Shown in pieces: positions 40,255 to 51,649 of a stretch of 64,000 nt of DNA. How positions within the stretch are numbered: position 1 is the stretch's first letter; each line of letters opens with the position of its first letter. A program made the translations under genes and the position numbers. Below the pieces are notes generated by a model. That model had not been told where the DNA came from and did not search any database. It saw only the letters and a program-made list of their open reading frames with translations. Source of the stretch: Apodospora peruviana (lineage: Eukaryota; Ascomycota; Sordariomycetes; Sordariales; Lasiosphaeriaceae); assembly GCA_033439685.1 (NCBI GenBank), contig JAUEDM010000002.1, positions 5,766,001-5,830,000 of the forward strand. Reading direction: 5' to 3'.

Positions 40255-42380
40255 ATGTCTTTCGTTAAACCCCTTAATAGAGCGGTCGTTGGTTCCGTTG
40301 CATCTACAGCGCGAGTTCCGCAGTCGTCCTGGAAAAGCCGTCTGTCATGGGCCAAATCTTGTCTGCCTGGCCATTCAGGTCAACAGAGGAGTCATTTCAG
40401 AGATCACTTTAGTGCGACAGGGTAGGTAAACCGAGAGATCAGTTACGATGGCAGTCATTGAATCTCACCCAGGTACACGGCGGCATTTGCCCTGTTCGAG
40501 GCTCTCTGGGAGGTAATCAGCCGTCCGACTCGGTCCTGTCTTTTCAGTACACTAACCTGTCTCCCAAGGCCGGCATCACGGCGTGTTTCGTCAATGTCGG
40601 CTCTGACCATCCCTCTATTCTCGAGGCCATTGTCAAAGGTAAACGCGAGCGACGTAACGCCTGGCCAAGGATGATCACCTGTCCATCCGAGATCACGGCC
40701 ATCTCCATGGCCGATGGGTACGCTCGGGTTTCGGGTCGACCACAGGCCGTCGTAGTGCATGTTGATGTCGGGACATTGGCCCTAGGTCAAGGTGTGCACA
40801 ACGCAAGTGTCGGCCGTGTTCCCGTCCTGATCTTTGCCGGCCTCGTTCCCTATACCGAGTCCGGGGAATTACCTGGGTCCCGCACGGAGTATAACCACTG
40901 GCTCCAGGACACACCGGACCAGAAAGGCCTGCTCCGACAGTACTGCCGATACACAGCTGAAGTTCGCACGGGGCTCAACGTCAAGCAGATGATCGGCCGA
41001 GCACTTCAGTTTGCCAACTCCACGCCCAAGGGACCGTCCTATCTGGCTTGCGCGCGAGAGGTGCTTGCCCAAGAAATACAACCGTACAAGCTGGAGCAAG
41101 ATCAGTGGGGGCCTATCGGACCTAGCGCTCTCCCTGGCAATGTTGTCGGTAAAATTGCGGAAGCGCTCGTCTGGGCTGAGCGCCCACTGATTATCACGGG
41201 GTACTCGGGCCGCGACCACCGCACGCCAAAGGTTCTCGTTGAGCTAGCTGACCTCATCCCCGGCATTCGTGTCCACGATACGGCTGGCAGCGATGTCTGC
41301 TTTCCGTTCTCGGATATCGCGTCCGAAGGCTTCCGTCTCAGCACCGACGAGTGCACTCGCGACGCCGACGTGATCTTGCTGTTGGACTGCGACGTGCCCT
41401 GGATCCCGTCCGTCAACCCGCCCCCGAAAAACGCAAAGATCTACCACGTCGACAGCGATCCTCTCAACCAGCTGATGCCGGTGTCCTTCTTCCCGGCCCA
41501 CGGACGCTGGAAAGCTGAAAGCTTTACCGCGCTTACACAGCTGGTGAATTACATCACGCATGAGATGGCGGGAATTCTCGAATTCATGTCCCCAGTCCAC
41601 GCCTCTCGCGGAGATGACCGCAGGCGTCTTCACCAGGCACGTCTAGCGGAGATTGCTTCACAACCTCGTCTGGGCGATAACGAATCGCTCAACACAAATA
41701 ACATGGGTTATCTCCTCAAGGCCCATCTTCCAAGCTCGACAACCTTTGTCGTTGAAGCGGTCACTTCAGCCCAGCTCCTCCACGACCAGCTGCAACCAGA
41801 TCGTCCAGGGAGCTGGATCAACTGCGGCGCAACCGGTATCGGGTGGAGCAATGGAGCCGCGATGGGCGTACAGATGGCCCTCGACGACATGCGCCAGGAT
41901 GACGATGGCAAGCCGGAATTGGTCTGCCAGGTCGTCGGTGACGGGAGTTTCATGTGCGCTGCACCGTCAAGCGCACTCTGGGTGGCCAGCAAATACCAGA
42001 TTCCTATTTTGACGGTTGTTCTGAACAATGGCGGTAAGGTTTTCTTCATGCTTTACTAGCACCATTTACATGTAGTTGGGGGTTGGCCCAGAGAGACTGA
42101 CATAAAGTGATGAGTAGGGTGGAAAGCGCCGCGCAACTCGGCCAAGCTCGTCTACCCAGATGGTGTCAGTCATGTTGCATCCGACGACGAGATCAACTGC
42201 TCGATACGACCATCGCCCAATTATTCTGCGCTGGCTGAGGCTGCCGCTGGGGGCGATGAGACTGGGTGGATGAAGGGCGTTCGGGTCCGAACGGTTAAGG
42301 AACTTAGCCAGGCCCTTGAATATGCGAACGGAAGGGTGGCGGAGGACGGTAAGGGCATGTTGATTGAGGTTCTGATGTAA
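40255..42380 (+). CDS. Thiamine-diphosphate-dependent enzyme (acetolactate synthase/benzoylformate decarboxylase-like)
   Basis: Four exons: 40255-40421, 40473-40512, 40569-42033, 42118-42380, giving 644 aa. The introns (GTAGGT...CCAG, GTAATC...CAAG, GTAAGG...GTAG) are 51, 56 and 84 nt and all frames agree (YTAAFALFEALWE|AGITACFVNVGSDHPS; LNNGG|WKAPRNS). The first exon is basic, Ser/Arg-rich and acid-poor (SFVKPLNRAVVGSVASTARVP), like a mitochondrial presequence. Domains: N-terminal PYR domain with the cofactor-activating Glu in CPSEITAISMADGYAR; central FAD/NAD-like domain; C-terminal PP domain with GDGSFMCAAPSS...LNNGGW (GDG-x(n)-NN ThDP/Mg motif). The family decarboxylates or condenses 2-oxo acids; the substrate is unknown. 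It is one of the few intact large genes inside a decayed stretch. Confidence 0.88.
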
Positions 42381-42657
42381 CCTTGCCTACAGTGGAACAT
42401 CTCGAGTTATTACATCAAATGAGGTGGGCTACAATGGTAGGTAAGGTTCAGTCTATCTCGCCATATGGCTGTGCGGGCGGCGTCGAGGCTGCCCTGCAGT
42501 CCTGAATCAGTCGTCAATTCTGCAATTAGCCTGAAGTTGCCATTGTCATATAAATTATCTATGATACTTGATAGCTAGGTACTTTCCGAACTTGTTCTTC
42601 GGAGCATATGGACATCCGTTGGTCATCACGAAATCATTGCACAACGACGACGCCACC

Positions 42658-45600
42658 ATGAAGACATCGGATCAAGAAAACGTGTTAGAGTTGGAACACA
42701 TTCCAGCAGTAGTTCCCAGCCCGAGCTTGGCGGTAGAGAGCTACCTGACTGAACCAGAGCCCCAAGATGGTTCCCAAGACGATTCTTTGGATGACTCGCT
42801 TTACTCTGCGGCGCCGCCGGATCAAACGGCAGCCCCATCTCCACCAAATCAGTCTCAGCAACTGGTCGAGGGGCGAACGCGTCTCAACAAATGGGTCCTT
42901 CTAGGATTTGGGTCTTCTTTTCTCCTTATGTTTGTCCTGCTGGAGGTACTTTACTTCTTCTCGAAGCTCAAGGGCGGTATCATTGGAGCACCGGACAATC
43001 TTCATTATTTGTGGACCTAGGGTCCAACTGCTAGTAAGTCATACGCTACATGCCCAGTACTATTGTCAAGCAAGTGCCAGATGCTGAATGATGCATGCGC
43101 GTAGTATGGACCATCGCACACGCTCTATGGGGCGCAGCTGGAATATGACGCCAAAACAAGCCTACCGTGGGACATTATCGACAGCACAGAGACCCCCAAG
43201 GAGGTGGAAAAGGCGCTTCATTTGAACTATATCTCCCCGCTGAGGATCGTCAGTCTCGTCAGATCTGCCAGGGCTCGGCACTTTGTCGTCACCATGGGCC
43301 GTCCTTGGCAGCTTCATCCTCCAGTTCCCGACGACCATCTCCACTGGGCTTCTGAGCCTTGAGTCACAAGTGTTTAAGAAACCGACAAACCTGAAAGTAG
43401 TTGATCACTTCACTGGAAATTTCAGCAGACTATTTTGGACAGGAAAATATAACCATACTGTCAACAATTTGTGGTTGGCCAGAACGGGAAATCAACCGTA
43501 CCCGCCTGGAACAACACGCGAGATGCCGCTCCGTTCTTCGTTATGGCCCACGACGAAGAGATTGTGAGCAAAAATGCGTCTCCAAACTTCATCACGGCCA
43601 CTGTCCCTCCCTGTCTTTGAGGCATTCCCAAGCTGTGTGCCATCCCAGTGGACCTTCCACCAACCATGCGGACACGGATCCGTTTACATTTCCTGCGCAA
43701 GACGTGATTTCGGTTGCTGACGCGCAGAAACTGTCGCAACTCTGCTACTCCGAACCCAAGCTTTTATGCGAAAGAATCGACACATGTAACCTTACCAGTG
43801 TCACAAGTCCAAGCGCCACAGACTTTCCAGACTCGGGCCAGGTACTCTGGGCTTCCGCGGTTGATGAGTGCCCGAAGACGATAGAGCGGGACGAAGCACC
43901 ATGGCAGTGGCCTCGGTCTGGTGGACCAAAGGGTATCCTGGTACTGGCGAATGCGCGACTCTCAACAAACCAAACGGTGATCTCGTCAATACTATGCGAA
44001 CCCACGTATTCTCTGACCTTTCGACAGGTAACAACGACGTGGGCTGGTGACCAGCCAGGAATCGTTCTTAATGTTACGGATTATACCGGCGGCAAAGGCA
44101 ACGACGTGGAACACATAACCAAAGAGCTTGAAGCTAGCTTCCCGGACATGACTTATCTCATTATGCATCATGTCGAGTGGGACGGTACCTTGACGCTCAA
44201 TCAACGCAGGCCCTCGTGGGATTCAAAATGTCGCTACTGCGAGCATTGGCTGGCGTTGATGAATTTCACGACGCCATCGTTAGCGACTGAAAGATTGGCC
44301 AACACCACATTGGCCAACACCACATACTTGCAAGAGGTTTTTGAACGAGGTTCAAAGCCCTGGCAGCCCAAATAGCCAAAAGCTTTGTAAGCGAACCACT
44401 GGAGTACACCCTTCAAGGGACGGTCGAGTATGAAACCAGGAAGGTCGTAGTCAAGCGGCTTCCTGTCAGAATGATGGAAGTGTCACTAGGGCTGATGATA
44501 CTAGTCGCGCTCGGGGCTCGCAGCTGCTCTGCCCAGGAACGCACAAGAGAATCCTCGCTCGCTATTGTCTCTGGCCGCCAATATTACTGGATCTTGCCAC
44601 AACAGGAGAATCCACACCAAACTACTCCGGAACTTGGGAGCGCCTTACCATGACTTCACAGCTTCGGAGGGTGGCGAGACCAGCGTCACGACCCGGTGGT
44701 GGAGACCTCTCGGCTCAAAAAGAATGGTACGGATTGGTCTAATCTGTCTAACTCTTGCTATTGTGGTTGTCCTGGAAATTCTTCATCAGATCTCTCGCTC
44801 GCGGAGTGGCATTGCAGAAGTGGACATAGAAGGCCATGGAAGATACATATGGACCTTCATACCAGCGGGTTTAACAATTATGGTCGGCCAGGCCTACGAG
44901 ATGCTGGATTTTGCCAGCAGGACGATGCATCCCTTCCAACAGCTCACAGTCGCACGGAGTGAAAACATCGATGCCATGGTATTCGACCCCGTGGACCAGC
45001 TTACGGCGCTGCTGTTTCCTTCAAGCCGTCAGACGACGGCACTACTCTCTTGCAGCCGGCATGGTCACATCCTTCTTGAGACCGCTGCTACCAATTGCCC
45101 GCAAGCGCACTTTTAAACCTCAAGGGCGTGCAGGTGCCGCTATTGGACGATATTACAGGCATAAATATCACCAGCTGGTTCGACATCCGGAACACCCCAG
45201 CGCGCCACGGTTACACTGATGTCAACGTTAATATAGCCAAACAAAAAGCCCACCGCCCTTTAACGTTATAGCTTCATCTTTCGCAACGGCTTGCGGTTTC
45301 CACACGGCACGCACGACGAGTTTGCGTTTCCTGAGATAACCCTCCCGGTGACAACCCCAGCATACGACGACAATTCTCCCAGGGCCGTGCATGTACGAAT
45401 ACCGGCTGCCCGAGGACAGCTCAACTGCACCGTGTGGGACGAAATTAATAGGTTCTCGGATCTTACCTGGGAGTCTTCTAATTATGAGCTATCGCCGTGG
45501 GAACAAGTAACACTATCGGATCAGCCGAGGTTATACAGGGCTGCTCCGAGCCCACCGCCTTGGGGTGTATGTCTGAGAGTAGTAACACCTCCTGCCGTCA

Positions 45601-46720
45601 ACTACATGTACTCGAAGAAGAAAATGGTCTTCTTTTCTAACGATAGCGGGACCGTGGAAGGATGGTGTGGGTTTGCAGTAAGGTCTATGTGGCTCGATCC
45701 CACCTCCTCCCCCGCCGGCCTCCTGGAGCCTACAGACGAACACTCGGTGTGCGCCGATGGGCGACAGCATCTATTCATCGCCTACGGATACCAGATACCA
45801 CAAGAACAACTAGATGGAACAGCTTACCTTCCTGCACTGCATGCCTTACGTTGAAGCCCTTCGTGTGGATGCCACCTTTGAGCAGCCCAGCCTCCGGGTC
45901 CCGGAGCAGTCCTGGCCTCAGCCTGTCCCTGGCACGGCCCGGCCATGGAACGCCGACCCCATGATAGACAGATCGATCCCGCTGTTGCAAGATGTCAGCA
46001 GGAATTTTGCCGTTCTTGGAGCGATTGACCCCATTTTTTAGATCCTCCTCGACGACGACCCCTTTGACTCACTCCTGGCGAGTCCCGGTTCCCGATAAGG
46101 AGGACGTCCATGATTCTGACACTGCCAGCAACATGTTCGGCGACACAGCGGAAGGGTTGCATCTACAGCACCGAACCCGTCATAAACGGAACCATAACCC
46201 GCGAAGTCCCAGAGACTGGTGCAGAGCACGATAAGTACTAGGATACTTCAGACCTTGCTCCTTCTGGTGGCACTCTGCGCGGTATTAGCCATCGTGCTGG
46301 AGGACAAGAAGACGCGGAACAAGATGATCCTGCCCAGCGACCCCGGCAACATCGCTGCGAGGATCGGTTTGCTGGCCGGGAGCAATATCGTGGAACAGCT
46401 GCGACAACAACATCAAGACGACAACCGTGGGACAGTGGATCTGCTTGCCGGACGGACGTTTGCTCTGGGGGGTGGGGGGGTGGAGGAGAACGAAGTCTAA
46501 CGTCGTCGATAGGTTGACAGAGACCAAGAGCCTGCCCATCCAGGCACAGTCCGACCCTCGGCCAGTTACCAAAGTTGAGTGGACGTATCGGATTGATGTG
46601 CTGGAACTCTCGTCAGAGGATCATCGGTTGACTTTTCTTCACTCCCTTGACGATATTGGGGACCTAGATGATAGGCGGGAGGAGGAGGTGACTGCTCGGG
46701 CTGAGGATTCGTTCTGTTAA
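42658..46720 (+). pseudogene. Decayed DUF3433 multi-pass membrane protein gene
   Basis: The remains of one long protein can be followed across about 4 kb in all three plus frames: an acidic N-terminus and first membrane helix (LNKWVLLGFGSSFLLMFVLLEVLYFF), LHYLWT, then LEYDAKTSLPW, LNYISPLRIVSLVRSARARHFVVTMG, SFILQFPTTISTGLL, a long lumenal part (FPAQDVISVADAQKLSQLCY...), SRSGIAEVDIEGHGRYIWTFIPAG, and a final helix (ILQTLLLLVALCAVLAIVL). Together these fit the fungal DUF3433 family, large proteins with two repeated membrane blocks. Lesions: an in-frame TAG at 43018-43020 where the family has Tyr (LWT-stop-GPTA), then frame changes near 43140, 43295, 43490, 43610, about 44370 and others to 46060. 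A 15-bp duplication lies at 44295-44325 (LANTTLANTT). No function is expected. Confidence 0.75.
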
Positions 46721-47268
46721 GACGTGAAGAGACTAAGGCATAACGTTTTCATTTATTGTCCATGAGCAGTGGTACCGCTGCACCTGTTTCTTTCCGGTCT
46801 TGTAGTAAATGTCAGCTCCCCCCTTTAATCCACTAGCTAGGTAGGTGCAGGACCTCCATACAGAGCTGAACGCACATCCCGTTTTCCTCGTCTCCCTGCA
46901 TCATGGTTAATTATTGGAGCTGTTGGGAATGCAGTCTCAGAGCCTCGTTCTCTCGCTATCCTGCAGAAAGAGGCGTTTACTATTGCCGATTTGGAAAGTG
47001 CTGCAAGCCTCCTACGGCAGCACTTCATGTTATCGGGACGTCTTGAAGGTCTGGTTGGCGAAGCGGACGCCACCTGCGGGCTCAGCAGGCTTTCTATAGC
47101 ATGATAATCTCGATTGCTTTTCTAACACATTCACCCAGCACCCTTAAAAGTGCAGATGACCTACACCCCGCTGTTCTCCAGCTCTTCTCTGTCTCAACAA
47201 ATATTCTCAGGTCCTGCAGTTCATTGCAGCGCCACTAGCACCCGTATCCTCCCTGGCCGCTCGACGGC
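46721..47268. other. Intergenic region upstream of stalked membrane protein
   Basis: Flank between the DUF3433 remnant and the next gene. No gene is visible; the last 100 bases are pyrimidine-rich, as in a fungal promoter/leader. Confidence 0.45.
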
Positions 47269-48130
47269 ATGTCGTTCCTGCAGCCCGTAAAACAGGAGGG
47301 GATAGATATCGTCTTTCATCAAGGAGAAGAGCGAGAAATTGAATGGGAATGCGACTTCTCCGTCATCAACATTCGCTTATGGCAAGAGGACCCGCAGAGG
47401 ACCACTGCAAGGCCGGGAGCCACCATCCTTCGTATGAATCTTCAACCTTCCCTCCTCCTGATTAAACCCTGACAGAAGCTCAGAAAACGACAGCACCCCC
47501 CTCGCAACACGTTTCACATGGAAAGTCAACACCTACGACCATGATATCACCCGGTCCAATCTGTACTTTTTATGGGCCTGGGAAACGACCGATCCCTCCG
47601 ACCAAGACTCCATAAACACACCCGAAGGCCCCCTCGACATCCGGCGCTTCACGTCGCCGTATTTCATCATCGAGCAATCATTCTTTCAGGTCTCGTCTTC
47701 TAGCAGCTCAACAAACAGCGGCTCAACAAGCAGCACCCAGACGATTGCCCCGACGACCAGCACCATCACCACAGCCTCTGTCTCTCCTACAAATACCACG
47801 CCTCCCGATGGTGTTGCACCAGAGGAACACACATCGAACGTGGTCAAGATTGCTGTCCCGGTTAGCGTCGTTGTAACGCTCCTACTGGGGATACTGGCTT
47901 TGTTCTGGTGGTGGAGGAGGAGGAGGAGGAGGAGGAGGAGGAGAAGCAATAAGAAGCAGCACGATCTAGCCAATATACATGAAGCAGCTTCCTCGGAGGT
48001 CAAGAAGCCCGCGTGGGACGGCAAGACCGTCGAAATGGCTGCGCCGGAGAGGCCGGTTGAGCTTGCTGTTCAGAGCAGATCTGTTGACCAGGCTGGTGTC
48101 GAAGCCAGGACACCTGTTGAGCTGGAATAA
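47269..48130 (+). CDS. Single-pass membrane protein with Ser/Thr-rich stalk and poly-Arg stop-transfer
   Basis: Two exons: 47269-47431 and 47484-48130, 269 aa; the intron (GTATGA...GCTCAG, 52 nt) is the choice that keeps the conserved frame. The N-terminal 150 residues form a beta-rich head (IEWECDFSVINIRLWQED; TRFTWKVNTYDHDITRSNLYFLW), followed by a Ser/Thr-rich, probably O-glycosylated stalk (residues about 135-190). One membrane helix (VVKIAVPVSVVVTLLLGILALFWWW) is followed by ten consecutive arginines and a short cytosolic tail. The layout resembles fungal cell-wall stress sensor-like proteins, but no WSC or Mid2 signature is present. No N-terminal signal peptide is seen, so an upstream exon may be missing or the helix acts as signal anchor. 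Confidence 0.7.
47910..47943 (+). repeat. AGG trinucleotide repeat coding for poly-Arg
   Basis: A run of about ten AGG codons directly after the membrane helix of the stalked protein. Copy number is likely variable. Confidence 0.9.
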
Positions 48131-48341
48131 CATAAGCTACGAGTCAAAGGAACATGACGGAGCAAGGCAGATCATGGTTGTACAGAGGACATGGAAATCG
48201 TTGGGGCAGCTGTTGCATAAGAATGAAGCTGTTAATAGTGTAATTAGAGGTACTTAATATCGGTTACATGGCTATACCTACTGCATACCCTCAAAACCAC
48301 CACATCTTTGCACGTGTGATCTCGTGTGATCTCATGTGATC

Positions 48342-49944
48342 TCACAACTCCAGCAAACCACCATCCCCAGCCAAATATCTCCCAAGCCGGGACTGGTTGG
48401 TCGTCGAAAGAAGCCCAACAAGAGCTGGGAGTAACCTCGGCTTGTCCGCAGCAGCAACCTGAAGCCAACTGTCCAAGGCGTAGTGCCCGGTAAACAGCAG
48501 CCAGCCCCAAGTCCATATCCTGCCCATCATCATCTCGTCCTGCAAGCCAGATTCATACAGCGTGAGGTCCTTTACGGGCGTATCCAGGAACAAGGTCTCC
48601 ACCGACAGACCAACAGCCTGGAGGATGAAGAACGTGAGAATTGCCCTAAAGTTTTTGTTTAGAACTCCATCGGCGTCGCCATTGCCCGACAGGGCGTACC
48701 CGAACGCAAAGCCGTGGACAAGACCAGCTATGATGAAGGCGACCCATATATGGACGTGCCAGGAAAGCTCGCTGTGGGGATGGATACGGAGAATCCGGCA
48801 AGCGGTTCGGCCGAAGTCTTGGAACATCTGTGTTATGTAAAACTGTCAGCCACATACAAGTATCGTAAGAAGCGGGAAAGGAATAAGACTTGCCCTTCGA
48901 GAGCTCTGAGGCCAGAACTGGCCCCAGAACTCCCGCAGACTATCCAACGAAGTGAGGTCATCTCCAAACAGCGGACGACAGACCTGTGAGACCCAGTCAG
49001 TACACGGTGAACCAAGTAGCGCTTCCCAAGTCATCACCACCCAGGGAACTTGCCTTCACCTCAACCAATCCCGCGCCCACGTACACGGCATTTAAGCCAG
49101 CATACTGCGCCTCCAGATCACTCCAACGCTTCATCGCGACCAGCGGAACAAGAAGCGTTCTCCTCCAATTCCAGCTCGTCATCCAGGCACCAACCATCTC
49201 CATCAGACCGTTGCCCCACGAGAAATCGTAATGGTCTTGACTCTTGCTGCACTCATTCTCCGTCATCAACAGCTGCATCATCATCATTGTTGCTGAAATC
49301 AGCTCCGAGAGAACGATAAACCCTACGACCCGGCAAGTCTGGCGTATAACGAACCGCCATCTTCCCATGGCGGCGTTCTTTGTCTCTGGTGGTAGATCAG
49401 GTGTACTGAGTTGAAAGTTCCAGCCGACTCCGCGAGGGGAGGACAGGAGGCCGATTGCCCACGCCAGTCTGGGTTTCCAACCCTGTGGGATTGGGGGTGA
49501 CTGTGGTTGGTGATGGTGACCGTTGCCGGTGGACTGTCGTCGGAATTTTTTGATGTTGCCGTTTATCTGAGCATCGCTGGCGGTCACGGGCCAGAAATCA
49601 TGCTCGGGGAGATGGTGCAGGACCATTTTGGTCGCCCAGTCGAGGTAGAACATCCATGGCAGGGCGAGGGCGAGGCGAATGTGCGAGTTGAGGTTGTTGT
49701 CGGAAGAGAAGAAGCAGAGATAGAAGAGGGAGATGATGGCGGTGAGATAAAGAGGTTGTCTGGGTGCGAATGGTGGGATGGAAAATAGAAGGAGAAAGGT
49801 TGTTGGGGCCAGGATGTGTGGCCATAACAGACTCAGGTTCTGTTTCGCGGCAGTTGTTGTGATGGTTGGGAATATCATCGCGTCGATTGTTTTGAAGATA
49901 GTAATTTTATTGTTTATACTGTAGATAGCATGCAGGCTAGGCAT
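48342..49944 (-). CDS. Membrane-bound O-acyltransferase, wax synthase/Tri7-like
   Basis: Three exons on the minus strand: 49944-49060, 48983-48894, 48842-48342, giving 491 aa. The first intron is GTGAAG...ACAG; the second is a GC-AG intron (AGG|GCAAGT...GACAG, 51 nt) supported by frame and by family alignment. Several hydrophobic helices are present (ILAPTTFLLLFSIPPF, LYLTAIISLFYLCFF, FVIRQTCRVVGFIVLSELI, HIWVAFIIAGLVHGFAFGY, FRAILTFFILQAVGLSVE). The signature RPLFGDDLTSLDSLREFWGQFW followed by a helix with His (AGLVHGFAF) matches the MBOAT_2/wax synthase-like family, where that His is catalytic. Fungal members O-acylate terpenoids and other secondary metabolites. The stretch WGQFWPQ has Pro where most relatives have His (FWHQ). 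Confidence 0.82.
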
Positions 49945-50189
49945 TTTCTTTTTTATTGTTACCAGTGGAGCTGTTTTATGCTGGCGGCTGTGATGATGGG
50001 TTCCTGATGGGGGTGGATGCGTGCGTAGTTCACTGATCACGATCACGACAATTGTGGTGTGATGATTACGTCGGACCACCGTCACGATCACGACCGTGAC
50101 TTTCTTCACGCCAGACAAACATGGGGTAATTAAAGCACCAATTTTTATTTACCGGCACGATAATACGATACCCGCAAGAAAATAGTCGA

Positions 50190-51338
50190 TTAATTTCCTG
50201 TTAGTCGCACTCCGGTATTTATAGCCATGCTTCCTCTCCCTTCAGTAACTTGAATCCACATGTGGTCAACTCTCAAGAACTTGTAAATGTTTCTCAGCAC
50301 TTGCTCATCCCCTTCCACCGTGCCAGCAACCTGCTTGTCCACCCATTCCTGCGTCCAGCCGCCCGCGAGATCAATAAGCCAAGCGTCGTCATGATCATCA
50401 ACAATGACATTGCTAGGCTTTCCATCGCCCCAGACCAGCCCGATCTTGTGTAGCTGGTCCACCGCGTCGCGGATCTCAGCTGCCCATTTCTTCTTCTGTT
50501 CCTTGCTTGTCATGGAATCGGACGCCGCATCCTTTAGTCGGCGACCCAGGAATCCACTCTCGCCGCAGCCCGATGATGATACCTTTCTCAACGTGTTCGA
50601 CGTAACCAATCAACCTCGGAATCCGTAGGGTTGGTAGGCCGGAAGCCTTTATTGTCTGTAAACAGGCCAGTTCGCGCTCCAGAGAATTGTCCAGCAATCC
50701 GTCCTTCCGGACCTTGCAGAGCAGCATCTGCGGGCTACCGTTAACCTGCACTCGGCTTACGATACCGCTGAAAAGAAACATCTGGAAGACCTGAATATCG
50801 TGGGATGAATATCGAGGGAGCGACTCATCAGCTTCCAGATCGTTATCAATGTTGTAGACGTCGTCAAATGGGGGCTCATCGGTGGTCATGGCCTCGTCGG
50901 GCGCTGATCTGCACCAGGGCCGGCTTGTTGTCGACGCCAGTCTCTAGACGGAAACGGGACTTTTCGGGGTAGAGCAGTGAGTGGAAGGTCCTGACCAGAG
51001 GCTGGGAGGGCGGGAATGGCAGATGTACGAGCCATTTGGGGTGGCAGCAATGGCGCCAATTCGCAAAGAACGGCCTTTCCGGCGTCGAGGATGACGTCGA
51101 GAATCTCCCCTACGGTATCTTCGTATCCGTCATCAGCATTTTCGTTGCAGGCTTTGCCCAGAAAGTTCTTGAAGAAGTGATGTTCAGTCTTCTGAGACGA
51201 ATTATCAAGGCATACCGATACCGCGAAGTGTTTGTCGTTGAAGTCGAACGTGACCGTACCGGTACCTTCATCTTTGCCGACCTCTATCTCACTAATCCCC
51301 ATGTAGTCCACCGCTTCATCTTCGGTGACGGTCGACAT
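50190..51338 (-). pseudogene. Frameshifted atypical protein-kinase-like gene
   Basis: The minus strand encodes, in order, an N-terminal acidic region starting at MSTVTEDEAVDYM (51338), HFFKNFLGKACNE, GEILDVILDAGKAVLCELAPLL, then in another frame WLVHLPFPPSQPLVRTFHSLLYPEKSRFRLETG, then MTTDEPPFDDVYNIDNDLE...RELACLQTIK...RIPRLIGYVE (50889-50560), and after a further shift RRLKDAASDSM...DQLHKIGLVWGDGKPSNVIVDDHDDAWLIDLAGGWT (to 50190). The last stretch has the kinase catalytic loop in the reduced form VWGDGKPSNV and a DFG-like IDLAGG. This is a common fungal kinase-like family that lacks several canonical motifs. Frames change near 51040, 50900 and 50560 without splice sites, so the gene is probably dead. 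Confidence 0.7.
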
Positions 51339-51649
51339 GAGGAACGGTGGTGATATCTCCCCAGTAGGATTTCGTGGATTGTGTGGACAACTTGAAGAGA
51401 TGGAAACACGTGTGTTTGCAACCCCAATTGGGACAAGGCGAGTGTTGGGGAGACAGAAAGGCGAGGAACATTGGAGGAGGACGCGCTTTAAAGCTTTTAG
51501 CTCACACCACACCGTTTTTGTGACGCCGGGTTATTGGCACGTCCTGAACCACAACACTGAGACCTGCAAGGCTCTCTCCTACCTTTCATCGTAGTATGCA
51601 ACAGTCGCTCTGTATCACGTACGTATTCTCTACAGAACAAGGACAAAAT
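51339..51649. other. Gap between kinase-like and adenylation-domain remnants
   Basis: Short stretch with no gene I can support. It contains the 5' flank of the kinase remnant and the broken end of the adenylation gene remnant. Confidence 0.4.

Noticed and set aside
40448..40512. ATG at 40448 as start of the ThDP enzyme
   Set aside because: It is out of frame with the conserved YTAAFALFEALWE and lies inside a 51-nt intron; the exon from 40255 joins in frame and gives a presequence-like N-terminus.
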